A stretch of DNA of 64,000 nt from Embleya scabrispora (GCF_002024165.1 NZ_MWQN01000001.1:2108001-2172000); one strand, 5' to 3'. Shown: positions 23,946 to 32,241, numbered from the stretch's first letter. Numbers and translations: made by a program. The notes: generated from the letters alone by a model not told the origin.

Positions 23946-25025
23946 TCAGGCGGAGCCGGGACGGTCGGACGCGACCGGCATCGCCAGCGTGGTGAGATCG
24001 CCGCGATCGGCGGAGCGGATCGTGCCGGGCAGGTCGGATCCCCGCAGGTCGAGCAGCACATCGGGGCCGATCGCGGTACCGACGGCCGGATACAGGGTGG
24101 TCAGTTCGAACACGATGCGAAGGTCCCGCCCCGTCACGGCGGCCGGGATCGAAACGCCCGGACGCCCGTCACCGGTCGACGCGACATCGATCCCCCGGCG
24201 GGTCACGTGCCACGTGATCCGCTCGCCGGGATGCTCCGCCAGGGCGCGCAGGAGTACGTCCTTCCCGATCGTCAGGCGGGTGGTGGCCTCCGGCAGCGAG
24301 GCGAGCATCGACCGGTAGTCCGGGAACTCCTCGGCCAACAACCGGCAATGCCGGTCCTCACGGCCCGCCGACCGTAGCCACATCCCGTGCGCGGCCGCCT
24401 CGACCCGCACCAGCGCGCTGCGCCGGACGGCCGCCGCGGCGGCTCGCAGATCGTCGCCCGCGACCGTCGCGGCCCACGATGTCGTCGGTGCCTCGGCGGG
24501 CACCAGGGTTCGTATCGAGAGGCGGTAGCGGTCGGTCGCGGTCAGGGTGATCGCCTCGCGGGTCGCCTCGACGCGCACTCCGCCGAGCACGGGCATGCCC
24601 GGCTCCCGTGCGGTCGCGGTCAGGACCTGTTCGATCGCGTCGGCCAGTACCGGCCCCTTCAGGGCGGCGATCGGCACCCCGGCCGGCACCCCGGCCAACG
24701 AGGACTTGACCACGGCGGCCTTCCGCTGCGCCGCCTCCGCATCGGCGAGCACCTTGGCGACATGCTCGTCGATCAGCCGGGACGCCTCCTCGGGCCCGGC
24801 GTCGAGGACGGCGTCGACCTCGGCAAGCGGCATCGCGATCTCACGCAGCCGGCGCAGGGCCGTGGCCCGCGCCACCTGGTCGGGGCGGTAGTAGCGGTAG
24901 CCCGAGACGGGATCGACCTCGGCGGGGTGCAGCAATCCGGAGTCCGCGTAGAACCGCAGCGCACTCGAGGTCAGACCACTGTGTCGGGCGAAGGCCCCGA
25001 TCGGCATCAACTCGGTATCCGGCAT
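23946..25025 (-). CDS. MerR-type regulator fused to a DNA polymerase III beta-clamp-like domain
   Basis: 359 residues. The N-terminus (about 8-75) is a MerR winged helix: PIGAFARHSGLTSSALRFY, HPAEVDPVSGYRYYRPDQVA, ATALRRLREIAMPL. A short helix (80-110) leads to a DnaN-like region (125-355): ADAIEQVLTATAREPGMPVL, ITLTATDRYRLSI, RLLAEEFPDYRSML and the terminal TIRSADRGDLTTLAMPV all follow bacterial sliding-clamp motifs. It spans about two of the three clamp modules. It may sense or tether to replication proteins, or use the clamp fold as a ligand domain. ATG 25025 is chosen because AATGAT lies six bases upstream and TTGACC 19 bases before that; ATG codons at 25046 and 25007 are possible. The gene stands alone. 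Confidence 0.82.
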   Translation of the reverse strand: MPDTELMPIGAFARHSGLTSSALRFYADSGLLHPAEVDPVSGYRYYRPDQVARATALRRLREIAMPLAEVDAVLDAGPEEASRLIDEHVAKVLADAEAAQRKAAVVKSSLAGVPAGVPIAALKGPVLADAIEQVLTATAREPGMPVLGGVRVEATREAITLTATDRYRLSIRTLVPAEAPTTSWAATVAGDDLRAAAAAVRRSALVRVEAAAHGMWLRSAGREDRHCRLLAEEFPDYRSMLASLPEATTRLTIGKDVLLRALAEHPGERITWHVTRRGIDVASTGDGRPGVSIPAAVTGRDLRIVFELTTLYPAVGTAIGPDVLLDLRGSDLPGTIRSADRGDLTTLAMPVASDRPGSA

Positions 25026-25365
25026 CCCGACATCATTGGGCTTCATCCGACTCGAAGGTCAACCCCGGTCGGGATCGGCGCCGGCCCGCCGGTCGGCGGG
25101 CTTTGCCGTGCGCCCTGCGGACTCCCGAATTGCGCGCGGTTCGTCGGCGCGTCGACCATCGTTTATCGGGATTCGTGGTCCCGGGACGCCTCGCACCTTC
25201 TTCCACCACCGCCCCGAATCGGTTTGTGCAGTTCGTCGGTCGATCCATAGCCTGTTCCGCGCCCTTCCGCCGGACTGCGCCGCGAACACCCGACCGACAC
25301 ACCTTCCGCGCGCGAATCATCGGATCAACCCGACAATCTTGCAAATGCCCGCAGGAGATTCAAGG
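25026..25365. other. 340-bp divergent intergenic region
   Basis: It contains the probable promoter of the MerR/clamp gene (TTGACC at 25062-25057 on the minus strand). The right part is visibly less GC-rich and leads to the AGGAG (25353-25357) of the small T7SS-like gene. I see no gene or strong hairpin. Confidence 0.5.
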
Positions 25366-25800
25366 ATGCCCGAACGGAAAATCGCCGACACGATCATGAA
25401 TCGAGTCCTGACGCCGGAGTATTTTCGCACCGACCCGACGAGCGGCGCCCCGAAGAGCGGCATCATTCCGCCGGCGGAGCCCTCCGACGCCACGTTGGCG
25501 GCGCCCTCGGATTCCTCCTTCCGGGTCAAAGTCGAAGAGCTGGCCCCGGCCGCCGCCAAGGCGGTCTCGGTGGCCATGGAACTGAAAAGCCTGGGCGCGG
25601 ACTTGAACCACGGTCCGCCGGCGGGAACACCGGGGTTCATGACGGGTTTCCAGCTGGGCGAGTTGAGCCGCGAGTGGGGCGGCGCGATCGCCCACCTCGC
25701 CGACCGGGCGCAGGCGGGGGCCGACAAGATCTACCGCACGCGAACGAAGTACGCCCAGACCGAGGCGAACGTCGCCACCGACTTCACGGCGGGGTCGTGA
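25366..25800 (+). CDS. Small helical protein, EspC/T7SS-target-like
   Basis: 144 residues. After a Pro/Ser-rich first third (to about residue 50) comes a helix-turn-helix-pin-like region: VKVEELAPAAAKAVSVAMEL, then FMTGFQLGELSREWGGAIAH and ADRAQAGADKIYRTRTKYAQTEANVA. The ending Y-x2-TE-x6 resembles the EspC/WXG-type secreted partners of actinobacterial type VII secretion. ATG 25366 has AGGAG eight bases upstream; ATG 25345 is possible. The stop overlaps the next GTG (GTGA), so the product is made together with the hydrolase and may be its secretion partner. That role is inferred. Confidence 0.6.
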   Translation: MPERKIADTIMNRVLTPEYFRTDPTSGAPKSGIIPPAEPSDATLAAPSDSSFRVKVEELAPAAAKAVSVAMELKSLGADLNHGPPAGTPGFMTGFQLGELSREWGGAIAHLADRAQAGADKIYRTRTKYAQTEANVATDFTAGS

Positions 25801-27500
25801 CCGTGGTCGGCTTCACCGAGCTCAGGACCGCGAACTTCGAGAGCTGGCGGGAATCCGCCCGCACCTGGAGGACCACCGCCGGCAAACTCGCCGAACTGGA
25901 GAACACGTTCCGGACCGGGGTCAACGACGGTGTGGAGGCGGCCGGATGGAAGGGGCGGGCCGCCGGGACAGCCGACCGGGACCTCGAAGTGACGGTTCGA
26001 CAGATCGCCATCTCCGCAAGCCAGGCACAGACCATCGGTATGGCGGCCGAACGTGCGGCATCCGAACTCCCGGCGATTCAAGCTCTGTTCCACGCGGCCA
26101 TCCAGGAGGCCGAGACGTCGGGCCTGCGGATCGTGGAGAACCCGGCCGGATACACCGTGCAGGCCGCCACCCCGACCGGAGCGGCCGGCGATCCCACTCC
26201 GGCGGACGCGGCAAGGCAACAAAGCGCCGTCGACGGCTTCGTGGCCCGCTTCGACACACTGCTTCGCCAGGCGAGCGAGGCCGACGCCGGATTCGCCGCG
26301 ACGCTGACCACGCTGATGCCGGGCGACGTCGCGGAAACCCGGCTCGACGCCTGGCACGACAGCGTCGAGGACACCCGGCGCGTGGCCGGTCTCTACGGCG
26401 TGGGTCCGGTCCCGGACCTGGATCCCACGCAGACGGCGGCCTGGTGGCGCGGCCTGTCCGACGAACAGCGGGCCCTGTACCCGGCCGCATATCCACGCCG
26501 ACTCGGCGGCATGGACGGCCTTCCGGCAGCCGTCCGCGACACGGCCAACCGCATCGCCCTGGACCAACGCCTGACCGAACTCGCCCCGGCATTGGCCGGC
26601 GGCACCTCCCCCAACCACGACAGACGCGAGTGGGAAAACCTCACGGAGATCAAGAGGGTATTGGTCGCCGGACACGCTCGACCGCCGGGAAAGGAGTTGA
26701 TACTGCTGAAGTTCGGGGACAAATTCCTCGACGGCCAGGTAATCATGTCCGTCGGCGACCCCGACCGGGCCGAGCACGTCTCCATTTCGGTGCCCGGGAC
26801 CGACGCGACCGTCATCAACGGCCTGGCGGGGGGAATCAAGCGGATCGATGCCATGCAGCACGCCGCCGACACATTGACGCCGGGCGGGAGCAGCAATGTG
26901 GCATCGGTTTTCTGGCTCGATTACGACGCGCCCGAGAAGGGCGTGGCGGGGCTTTCGGGCAGCATGGTCGGATGGGATCGGTCACAGGAAGGCGCGCCGC
27001 GACTGAACTCGTTCGTGAACGGAGTTCGTGCCCAAGGACGCGATCGACACATCACGATGATCGCTCACAGTTATGGGACTGCGGTTGTCGGCGATGCGGC
27101 CCGCGCCGGAAGTGGTCCGGGGGTCGATGACGTCGTTTCTCTCGGCAGCCCCGGCATGCACGTCAAGCGAGCGCAGGACCTGCACATGGATCCGAAGCAC
27201 GTGTGGGCGGAACGCGCGCTGGGCACGTCCAAGGACACACTTGTCGTGGAGGGCGGCGCATATTCTCACGGCGCCGACCACAAACCCGGCGGTCGCAGTC
27301 TCGTCGACACGATCTTGGGAGAAGGCAACGATCCGGTCACCCCGACGGACGAAGAATTCGGCGCGAACGTCATGAGCGGGGATGCTCATGCGCACGATGA
27401 CTACTGGAACCCGGGAAGTGAAAGTCTCGTGAATCAGGCCAAGATCGTCATGGGCATGTACAACGATCCGAATCCGCTGCAACACCCGAGACTCGAATAG
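25797..27500 (+). CDS. Alpha/beta hydrolase (PF06259-like) with WXG-like N-terminus
   Basis: 567 residues. Residues 1-110 are helical with W-rich WXG100-like spacing (FESWRESARTWRTTAGKL, WKGRAAGTADRDL). Residues 216-256 (WWRGLSDEQRALYPAAYP, then GLPAAVRDTANRIAL) are the characteristic lead-in of Abhydrolase_8 proteins. The nucleophile elbow is AHSYGT with Ser425; a likely catalytic His is 533 in HDDYWNPGS, with an acid such as Asp511. LGSPGM follows the third strand. Such proteins are probably secreted esterases or lipases, possibly toxins. GTG at 25797 overlaps the preceding stop. A lipoprotein follows 11 bases later. No secretion ATPase lies in the window, so export is inferred. Confidence 0.78.
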   Translation: MTVVGFTELRTANFESWRESARTWRTTAGKLAELENTFRTGVNDGVEAAGWKGRAAGTADRDLEVTVRQIAISASQAQTIGMAAERAASELPAIQALFHAAIQEAETSGLRIVENPAGYTVQAATPTGAAGDPTPADAARQQSAVDGFVARFDTLLRQASEADAGFAATLTTLMPGDVAETRLDAWHDSVEDTRRVAGLYGVGPVPDLDPTQTAAWWRGLSDEQRALYPAAYPRRLGGMDGLPAAVRDTANRIALDQRLTELAPALAGGTSPNHDRREWENLTEIKRVLVAGHARPPGKELILLKFGDKFLDGQVIMSVGDPDRAEHVSISVPGTDATVINGLAGGIKRIDAMQHAADTLTPGGSSNVASVFWLDYDAPEKGVAGLSGSMVGWDRSQEGAPRLNSFVNGVRAQGRDRHITMIAHSYGTAVVGDAARAGSGPGVDDVVSLGSPGMHVKRAQDLHMDPKHVWAERALGTSKDTLVVEGGAYSHGADHKPGGRSLVDTILGEGNDPVTPTDEEFGANVMSGDAHAHDDYWNPGSESLVNQAKIVMGMYNDPNPLQHPRLE

Positions 27501-27511
27501 GGCCGCACCTC

Positions 27512-28114
27512 GTGGTTGTTCACCGCTTGCCGGATAGGTTTACGGTCCTGTCGGCAGCGATTCTCTTGACTTCGATATCGGCATGTGGAGGTTCGGTGGA
27601 CAAGCCGGGAACCAAGATTCCCAGGATGTCCGAGAAGCGGGCAGTGGCCGTTTCCGAGGACTACGCCAGGAGAATTGTCGATGCCCTCGGAGCCCCCAGA
27701 GCCAAGGGTAGGCCGTCGAGCGACACCAGTCCGTGCGGAAACGAGAACTCCATGGCGAAGAAATTCTGGGCGCTGCACGTGGAGAATGTACTAGTTCCCC
27801 CGCAGAGTCAGGAGGCAACGTTCCTGAAGGCCCGGGAGATCGTCGAGGGCATGGGATTCAGGATGCAAGAGTTCGCGACCAATTCGGTTGAGGGCGCGGG
27901 GGCCGGGAATCTGATCGCGATGAATTCCGAGGATGGCTTCAAGATCACGCTCCACAGCACCTCCCCGCCGGAGGAAATCGGAATCATGATTTCCAGCCCG
28001 TGCCTGGAGCGGGCGCCCGAAGAGCAAGCCGACCCCTCGACCGAGCCCGAGAGCCCACCGCCCCGTCAGAACAACTTCAACTTGTCGTCCTCGGTGCCCC
28101 GCAGCGCGTTGTAG
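27512..28114 (+). CDS. Lipoprotein of unknown function
   Basis: 200 residues from GTG 27512. The N-terminus is a type II signal peptide: RLPDRF, hydrophobic [13 protein letters not shown], lipobox ISAC with Cys25. The mature part is polar and holds two more Cys (SPCGNE, SSPCLE) that could pair. No family was recognised. It starts 11 bases after the hydrolase gene and could be its membrane-held partner or immunity protein. Base composition is about 55-65 % GC in three lines counted by hand, well below neighbouring genes, suggesting acquisition. Its last 49 bases overlap the 3' end of nucS on the other strand, so the C-terminal tail is probably not constrained. Confidence 0.72.
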   Translation: MVVHRLPDRFTVLSAAILLTSISACGGSVDKPGTKIPRMSEKRAVAVSEDYARRIVDALGAPRAKGRPSSDTSPCGNENSMAKKFWALHVENVLVPPQSQEATFLKAREIVEGMGFRMQEFATNSVEGAGAGNLIAMNSEDGFKITLHSTSPPEEIGIMISSPCLERAPEEQADPSTEPESPPPRQNNFNLSSSVPRSAL

Positions 28115-28725
28115 TCCAGCGTCACGCACGTGATGCCCCGGTCGACCGCCAGGACCCTCGCCTGGGGCTTGATCTCCTGGGCCGCGAAGACGCCCTTGAC
28201 CGGGGCGATCAGCGTGTCCCGGTTGAGGAGTTCGAGGTAGCGGGTGAGTTGTTCGACGCCGTCGATCTCGCCCCGGCGCTTGATCTCCACCGCCACGGTG
28301 GTGCCGTCCGCGTCCCGGCACAGGATGTCCACCGGGCCGATCGGGGTGGGGTATTCGCGGCGGATCAGCGTCCAGCCCGCGCCGAGCGCGTCGAGGCGGT
28401 CGGCCAGCAGTTCCTGGAGGTGGGCCTCGACGCCGTCCTTGACCAGCCCGGGGTCGATACCCAGCTCGTGCGAGGTGTCGTGGAGGACTTCCTCGATCGT
28501 GATGATCAGCTTCTCGCCGCCCTTGTTGATCACCGTCCACACGCCGTCCCCTTCCTTGAGGGTGCACGGCGGGGACATCCAGTTCAGCGGCTTGTACGCG
28601 CGGTCGTCGGCGTGAATGGACACACTCCCGTCCGACTTGACCAGAATGAGCCGGGGGGCGGACGGCAGGTGGGCGGTGAGTCGCCCGACGTAGTCCACGG
28701 AGCAACGGGCGATGACGAGACGCAT
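28066..28725 (-). CDS. nucS: Endonuclease NucS/EndoMS, mismatch repair
   Basis: 219 residues. NucS cuts both strands at mismatches in actinobacteria that lack MutS/MutL. The N-terminal DNA-binding half ([20 protein letters not shown]) is followed by a RecB-like nuclease core: the Asp of GPVDIL, VEIKRRG (E-x-K) and [10 protein letters not shown]. The last residues, DKLKLF, fit a beta-clamp-binding peptide; mycobacterial NucS is stimulated by the clamp through its C-terminus. There is no ribosome-binding site. TAGCGT lies six bases before the ATG, indicating a leaderless mRNA. The 3' end overlaps the lipoprotein frame. Confidence 0.95.
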   Translation of the reverse strand: MRLVIARCSVDYVGRLTAHLPSAPRLILVKSDGSVSIHADDRAYKPLNWMSPPCTLKEGDGVWTVINKGGEKLIITIEEVLHDTSHELGIDPGLVKDGVEAHLQELLADRLDALGAGWTLIRREYPTPIGPVDILCRDADGTTVAVEIKRRGEIDGVEQLTRYLELLNRDTLIAPVKGVFAAQEIKPQARVLAVDRGITCVTLDYNALRGTEDDKLKLF

Positions 28726-28731
28726 ACCCCG

Positions 28732-28737
28732 ACGCTA
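28732..28737 (-). promoter_or_regulatory. Leaderless -10 box of nucS
   Basis: TAGCGT on the minus strand, exactly six bases before the ATG at 28725. No -35 box was recognised. Confidence 0.55.
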
Positions 28738-29027
28738 CCGCCTCCGCGGTACCTCGATGGACCGGGCACGGACCCGGCACGGCGGCCCGAACCGCCTCGG
28801 GACGCGCCGCCGCCTCCCCGTCCGCTGAACCGCGTTCACCTCCGGTTCGCTCTGGAGCTATGTGTAGGCGATGACTTACGGTGAGTCCGGAGACGGTGCG
28901 GGCCGGGCGGATGCGCGTTCGGGGCGTGTCGTGGGCTATGCACGGGTGCCACCAGCCACTGCCACGTACGAGACACGACCCGAACCGCCGGGCGAACTTG
29001 CGTACGCCCCGGCCGGAAGGAGCACCG
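28738..29027. other. Divergent region between nucS and the SCO5389-family gene
   Basis: About 290 bases with no gene. It must hold the promoter of the plus-strand gene, but no clear -35/-10 pair was found. AAGGAG at about 29017 is its ribosome-binding site. Confidence 0.5.
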
Positions 29028-29420
29028 ATGTCGCTCGATGTGCCTCCGAAGCTGTTGGAGCAGGCCGAACACGGTGAGGTCGACGAGGCGGAGTTCGTCG
29101 ACTGTGTACGTGACTCACTGCCCTACGCCTGGAACCTCGTCGCCGCCCTGGCCACGCAACTGCGGGTGGATGGCGGCGCGTTCGCGGACAACCAGGTGCC
29201 GCCCGCCACCGAGACCGAGCGTGGGCAACTGCTGCGCGCCCTGGCCTCGGACGCGATCCGCGGCTCGATGGAACGGCACTTCGGGGTCAAGCTCGCGTTC
29301 CAGAACTGCCACCGGGTCGCGGTCTTCCCGATCGAGGGCCTGGACGCGGACCGGTACGCGAAGTTCACCTCGATCCGCGGCCAGTTGCTCAACCAGTCAC
29401 CGACCCTGCGCGACTGCTGA
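29028..29420 (+). CDS. SCO5389-family conserved protein
   Basis: 130-residue soluble alpha-helical protein conserved next to nucS in Streptomyces (SCO5389 beside SCO5388, from memory). It reads LDVPPKLLEQAEHGEVDEAE, then DSLPYAWNLVAALATQL, and a C-terminal half RHFGVKLAFQNCHRVAVFP. No catalytic motif is visible and the function is unknown. ATG 29028 is chosen for AAGGAG upstream; longer in-frame starts from 28881 are not conserved. The divergent placement with nucS is the only functional clue. Confidence 0.88.
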   Translation: MSLDVPPKLLEQAEHGEVDEAEFVDCVRDSLPYAWNLVAALATQLRVDGGAFADNQVPPATETERGQLLRALASDAIRGSMERHFGVKLAFQNCHRVAVFPIEGLDADRYAKFTSIRGQLLNQSPTLRDC

Positions 29421-29637
29421 TCCCGCGTCGACACCCTTCGGCGGCGCGGGCGGGCCCAACGGCGCGCCCGCGCCGCCGCGCCGCCGGATCCCCGATCACG
29501 AAGCCGTCGTCGACGTCGCCGCACGGCGACGTACGCGTGGTCGGACCGGACGGGAACGAGTCGCCGCGCACGTGCTCGCCCCCGCCTCTCGAACGCACTC
29601 TCGACAAACCCTCGCCCAACCGGCACGATCGCGCGTT

Positions 29638-30081
29638 ATGACGTTCACCCGGGGGATCGTGACGTACGCGGCCATCGCGACCTTGTTCGCCGAAGCGGTG
29701 GCCGCGGTCCTCGGCTGCGGCGTGGTCGCGCCGATCCTGGTCCTGAAGACCCTGGACGAGCGCGGCACCGACAACCGCGCGCTGGTCGGCGGGGTCGGTA
29801 TCGGCTTCTTCGCGCTGCTCGGGGTGGTCGTCGCGATCTGGTCGGTCTGGGCCGCGCTCAACCTGCGCGACCGACTGCGTACCGGCGCCCGCTCCCGGGC
29901 CGGCCTGATCGGCTCGGCCGGCCTGCACGTGGCCGTCTCCGCCGCCGCGCTGCTCGTCCCGCTCGTGCTCGCGGTGACCGTACCCGCGCTCGCCCTCCTG
30001 GGCGCCGCCACCGCCGCCACCCGACCGGCGCGGGGCACCCGGGTGCCCGCCGTCGACGAGGCCGCTACCGTCGCCGGGTGA
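29638..30081 (+). CDS. Small membrane protein of unknown function
   Basis: 147 residues with about four hydrophobic segments: IVTYAAIATLFAEAVAAVLG, VGIGFFALLGVVVAIWSVW, GLHVAVSAAALLVPLVLAV and VPALALLGAATAAT, with a basic loop (RDRLRTGARSRAG). No family was recognised. ATG 29638 begins the hydrophobic part; the frame is open upstream to 29038, but that segment is an out-of-frame shadow of the preceding gene. No ribosome-binding site or matching -10 box is obvious. It overlaps the convergent zinc-binding gene by 17 bases. Confidence 0.6.
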   Translation: MTFTRGIVTYAAIATLFAEAVAAVLGCGVVAPILVLKTLDERGTDNRALVGGVGIGFFALLGVVVAIWSVWAALNLRDRLRTGARSRAGLIGSAGLHVAVSAAALLVPLVLAVTVPALALLGAATAATRPARGTRVPAVDEAATVAG

Positions 30082-30364
30082 TTCGCCGCTGTCCTCGGCT
30101 GTTCCAGCACGGCCGGTGCCAGTGCCGGCGCTCCTCGACCCGCCCGTCGGCCGACCACGCCACCACGTGCGGCACGCCCGGGGCGATCTCGTGGTCGCAC
30201 CCCGGGCACCGATAGGTCTTGGTCGCGGCCTGCCCGCTGATCGGGCGCACCAGCCACTCCCCGTCGGCCCCCGACTCGCGCTCCTCGAAACCGAGGCCGG
30301 GATCACGGGGCTCGCCCCGGTCGACGAACCGGGCGCGGCTGGTTGGCTTGTTACGACGCGGCAC
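30065..30364 (-). CDS. Small zinc-ribbon-like protein conserved in streptomycetes
   Basis: 99 residues, often mislabelled ATP/GTP-binding protein. A basic start (PRRNKPTSRARF) is followed by GLGFEERESG, then a probable metal site: YRCPGCDHEI, HVVAW, and RRHWHRPCW (CxxC...H...HxxxC). Function unknown. GTG 30364 is chosen because homologues begin with PRRNKP. There is no ribosome-binding site. TACCCT lies exactly six bases before it, inside the 3' arm of the upstream gene's terminator, so promoter and terminator appear superimposed. Confidence 0.75.
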   Translation of the reverse strand: MPRRNKPTSRARFVDRGEPRDPGLGFEERESGADGEWLVRPISGQAATKTYRCPGCDHEIAPGVPHVVAWSADGRVEERRHWHRPCWNSRGQRRITRRR

Positions 30365-30366
30365 AC

Positions 30367-30406
30367 AAAAAGGGTACGGGTGCACGCACCGCATGCGCCC
30401 GTACCC
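30367..30406 (-). terminator. Intrinsic terminator of the 3-hydroxyacyl-CoA dehydrogenase gene, overlapping a -10 box
   Basis: On the minus strand GGGTACGGG (30406-30398) pairs perfectly with CCCGTACCC (30380-30372), followed by TTTTT (30371-30367). TACCCT (30376-30371) within it is six bases from the next gene's GTG. Confidence 0.82.
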
Positions 30407-30465
30407 CTCTCGTACTACTTACCTCCGTCCGGCACGATCCGGCCGACCGCTGCCCCGGCGCCCGC

Positions 30466-32241
30466 CTACCGCTTCGCGTAGTCCCGGAAGCCCCGGCCGG
30501 TCTTGCGCCCGAGGTAGCCCGCCGTGACCAGGTGTTCGAGCAGCGGCACCGGCGACCAGCCCGGCTCGCGGAACTCCGCGAACAGCACCTTCTGAATGGC
30601 CAGCGAGACGTCGAGCCCGACCACGTCGAGCAGTTCGAACGGGCCCATCGGATAACCCGCGCCCAGCTTGATCGCGGTGTCGATGTCGTCGGCACCGGCG
30701 TAGTTGGCCTGGAGCATCCGCACCGCGTCGTTCAGGTACGGGAACAGCAGCGCGTTGACGATGAAGCCCGCCCGGTCCCCGCAGTCCACCGCGTGCTTGC
30801 GGGTACGTCGACACACCTCGTGGATGGTCGCCACCACGTCGTCCGAGGTGGCCACCGTCCGCACCACCTCGACCAGCTTCATCACCGGCGCCGGGTTGAA
30901 GAAGTGCATGCCGACCACGTCGGCGGGCCGCGAGGTGGCCACCGCGCAGTCGATCACCGGCAGCGAGGAGGTGGTGGTGGCCAGGATCGCGCCGGGCTTG
31001 CAGATCTCGTCGAAGTTCTCGAACAGGGCCTGCTTCACCGACAGTTCCTCGACCACCGCCTCCACCACGAGGTCGGCGAAGGCGAGATCGTCGAGCCGGG
31101 TGGTACCGGTCACCCGGGCCAGCGCCTCGGCCTTGGCCTCCTCGGTGAGCCGACCGCGCTGGATCTGCTTGTCCAGCGAGCGCACCAGCGCCCCGCGCAC
31201 CCGCTCGACCTTGTCCTCGCTGCGCGCCACGTAGACCACGTCGTAGCCGGACTTGGCGAACACCTCGACGATGCCCGTGGCCATCGTCCCGGTGCCGACC
31301 ACGCCCACCGCGTGCACCTCGCGCGGGGTGCCGGCGACCGCCGCGGCCCCGCCCGGTTCGGCCACCACGACCGGCGATCCGGCCTGCTCGTAGGTGTAGA
31401 AGCCGCGACCGCTCTTGCGCCCGAGCAGCCCCGCGGTACGCATCTGCTTGAGAATCGGCGCGGGCGCGTGCAGACGATCGCGCGACTGGCGATACATCTG
31501 CTCCAGGATTTCGTACGCCGTATCGATCCCGACCAGGTCGAGCACCGCGAGCGGACCCATCGGCAGGCCGCAGCCGAAGCGCATGGCCGCGTCGATGTCC
31601 TCGCGCGTCGCGTACTTCTGCTCGTACATCGACGCCGCGTGGTTGAGGTAGGCGAACAACAACCCGTTGGCGATGAACCCGGCCCGGTCGCCGGCCACCA
31701 CGGGCGACTTGCCGAGGCGTTCGGCGAGCGCGACCACGTCGGCGAGCACGTCGGGCTCGGTGACCACGGTACGGATCACCTCGACCAGCTTCATCACCGG
31801 CGCCGGGTTGAAGAAGTGCAGCCCCACCACGCGCGAGGAGCGGGTGGTGGCCACCGACAACTCGGTGACCGACAGCGAGGAGGTGTTGGTGGCCAGGATC
31901 GTGTCCGGACCGCAGATCTTGTCGAGCTCGGCGAAGAGCGCCTGCTTGTGCGCCAACTGCTCGGGTATGGCCTCCAGGACGAGGTCGGCCGAGACCACCG
32001 AGGTCAGGTCGGTGCCGAGGGTGACCCGCTCGAAGATGTCGCGCTGCTGCTCTTCCGTGAGCTTTCCGCGCGCGGCGGCGCGGGTGGTCGACTCGGCGAT
32101 CCGGGCCCGGCCGCGCGCGACGGCCTCGGCGGAGACGTCCACGCCCACGACGGTCAGTCCGGCGCGGGCCAGGACCTCGACGATGCCGGCGCCCATGGTG
32201 CCCAGGCCGACCACGCCGACCGTGCTGATGTCACGGCTCAT
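30466..32241 (-). CDS. Tandem-domain 3-hydroxyacyl-CoA dehydrogenase
   Basis: 591 residues made of two similar 3-hydroxybutyryl-CoA dehydrogenase units, joined by a Val/Gly/Ala linker near residue 300. Each has a Rossmann start (VGVVGLGTMGAGI and VGVVGTGTMATGI), LHFFNPAPVMKLVEV or MHFFNPAPVMKLVEV carrying the catalytic His, a GDRAGFI segment, and a GLLGRKSGRGFYTY or GYLGRKTGRGFRDY ending. It oxidises or reduces 3-hydroxyacyl-CoA with NAD. GAGGAG lies eight bases before ATG 32241. A palindrome of the ccr type lies at 32296-32309. S. coelicolor has a similar double-length protein near nucS. Whether both units are active is unknown. Confidence 0.93.
   Translation of the reverse strand: MSRDISTVGVVGLGTMGAGIVEVLARAGLTVVGVDVSAEAVARGRARIAESTTRAAARGKLTEEQQRDIFERVTLGTDLTSVVSADLVLEAIPEQLAHKQALFAELDKICGPDTILATNTSSLSVTELSVATTRSSRVVGLHFFNPAPVMKLVEVIRTVVTEPDVLADVVALAERLGKSPVVAGDRAGFIANGLLFAYLNHAASMYEQKYATREDIDAAMRFGCGLPMGPLAVLDLVGIDTAYEILEQMYRQSRDRLHAPAPILKQMRTAGLLGRKSGRGFYTYEQAGSPVVVAEPGGAAAVAGTPREVHAVGVVGTGTMATGIVEVFAKSGYDVVYVARSEDKVERVRGALVRSLDKQIQRGRLTEEAKAEALARVTGTTRLDDLAFADLVVEAVVEELSVKQALFENFDEICKPGAILATTTSSLPVIDCAVATSRPADVVGMHFFNPAPVMKLVEVVRTVATSDDVVATIHEVCRRTRKHAVDCGDRAGFIVNALLFPYLNDAVRMLQANYAGADDIDTAIKLGAGYPMGPFELLDVVGLDVSLAIQKVLFAEFREPGWSPVPLLEHLVTAGYLGRKTGRGFRDYAKR

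Noticed and set aside
20379-28114. Prophage or integrative element covering the accessory block
   Set aside because: No integrase, transposase, tRNA target or flanking direct repeats could be found; the block is better described as accessory genes of mixed origin.
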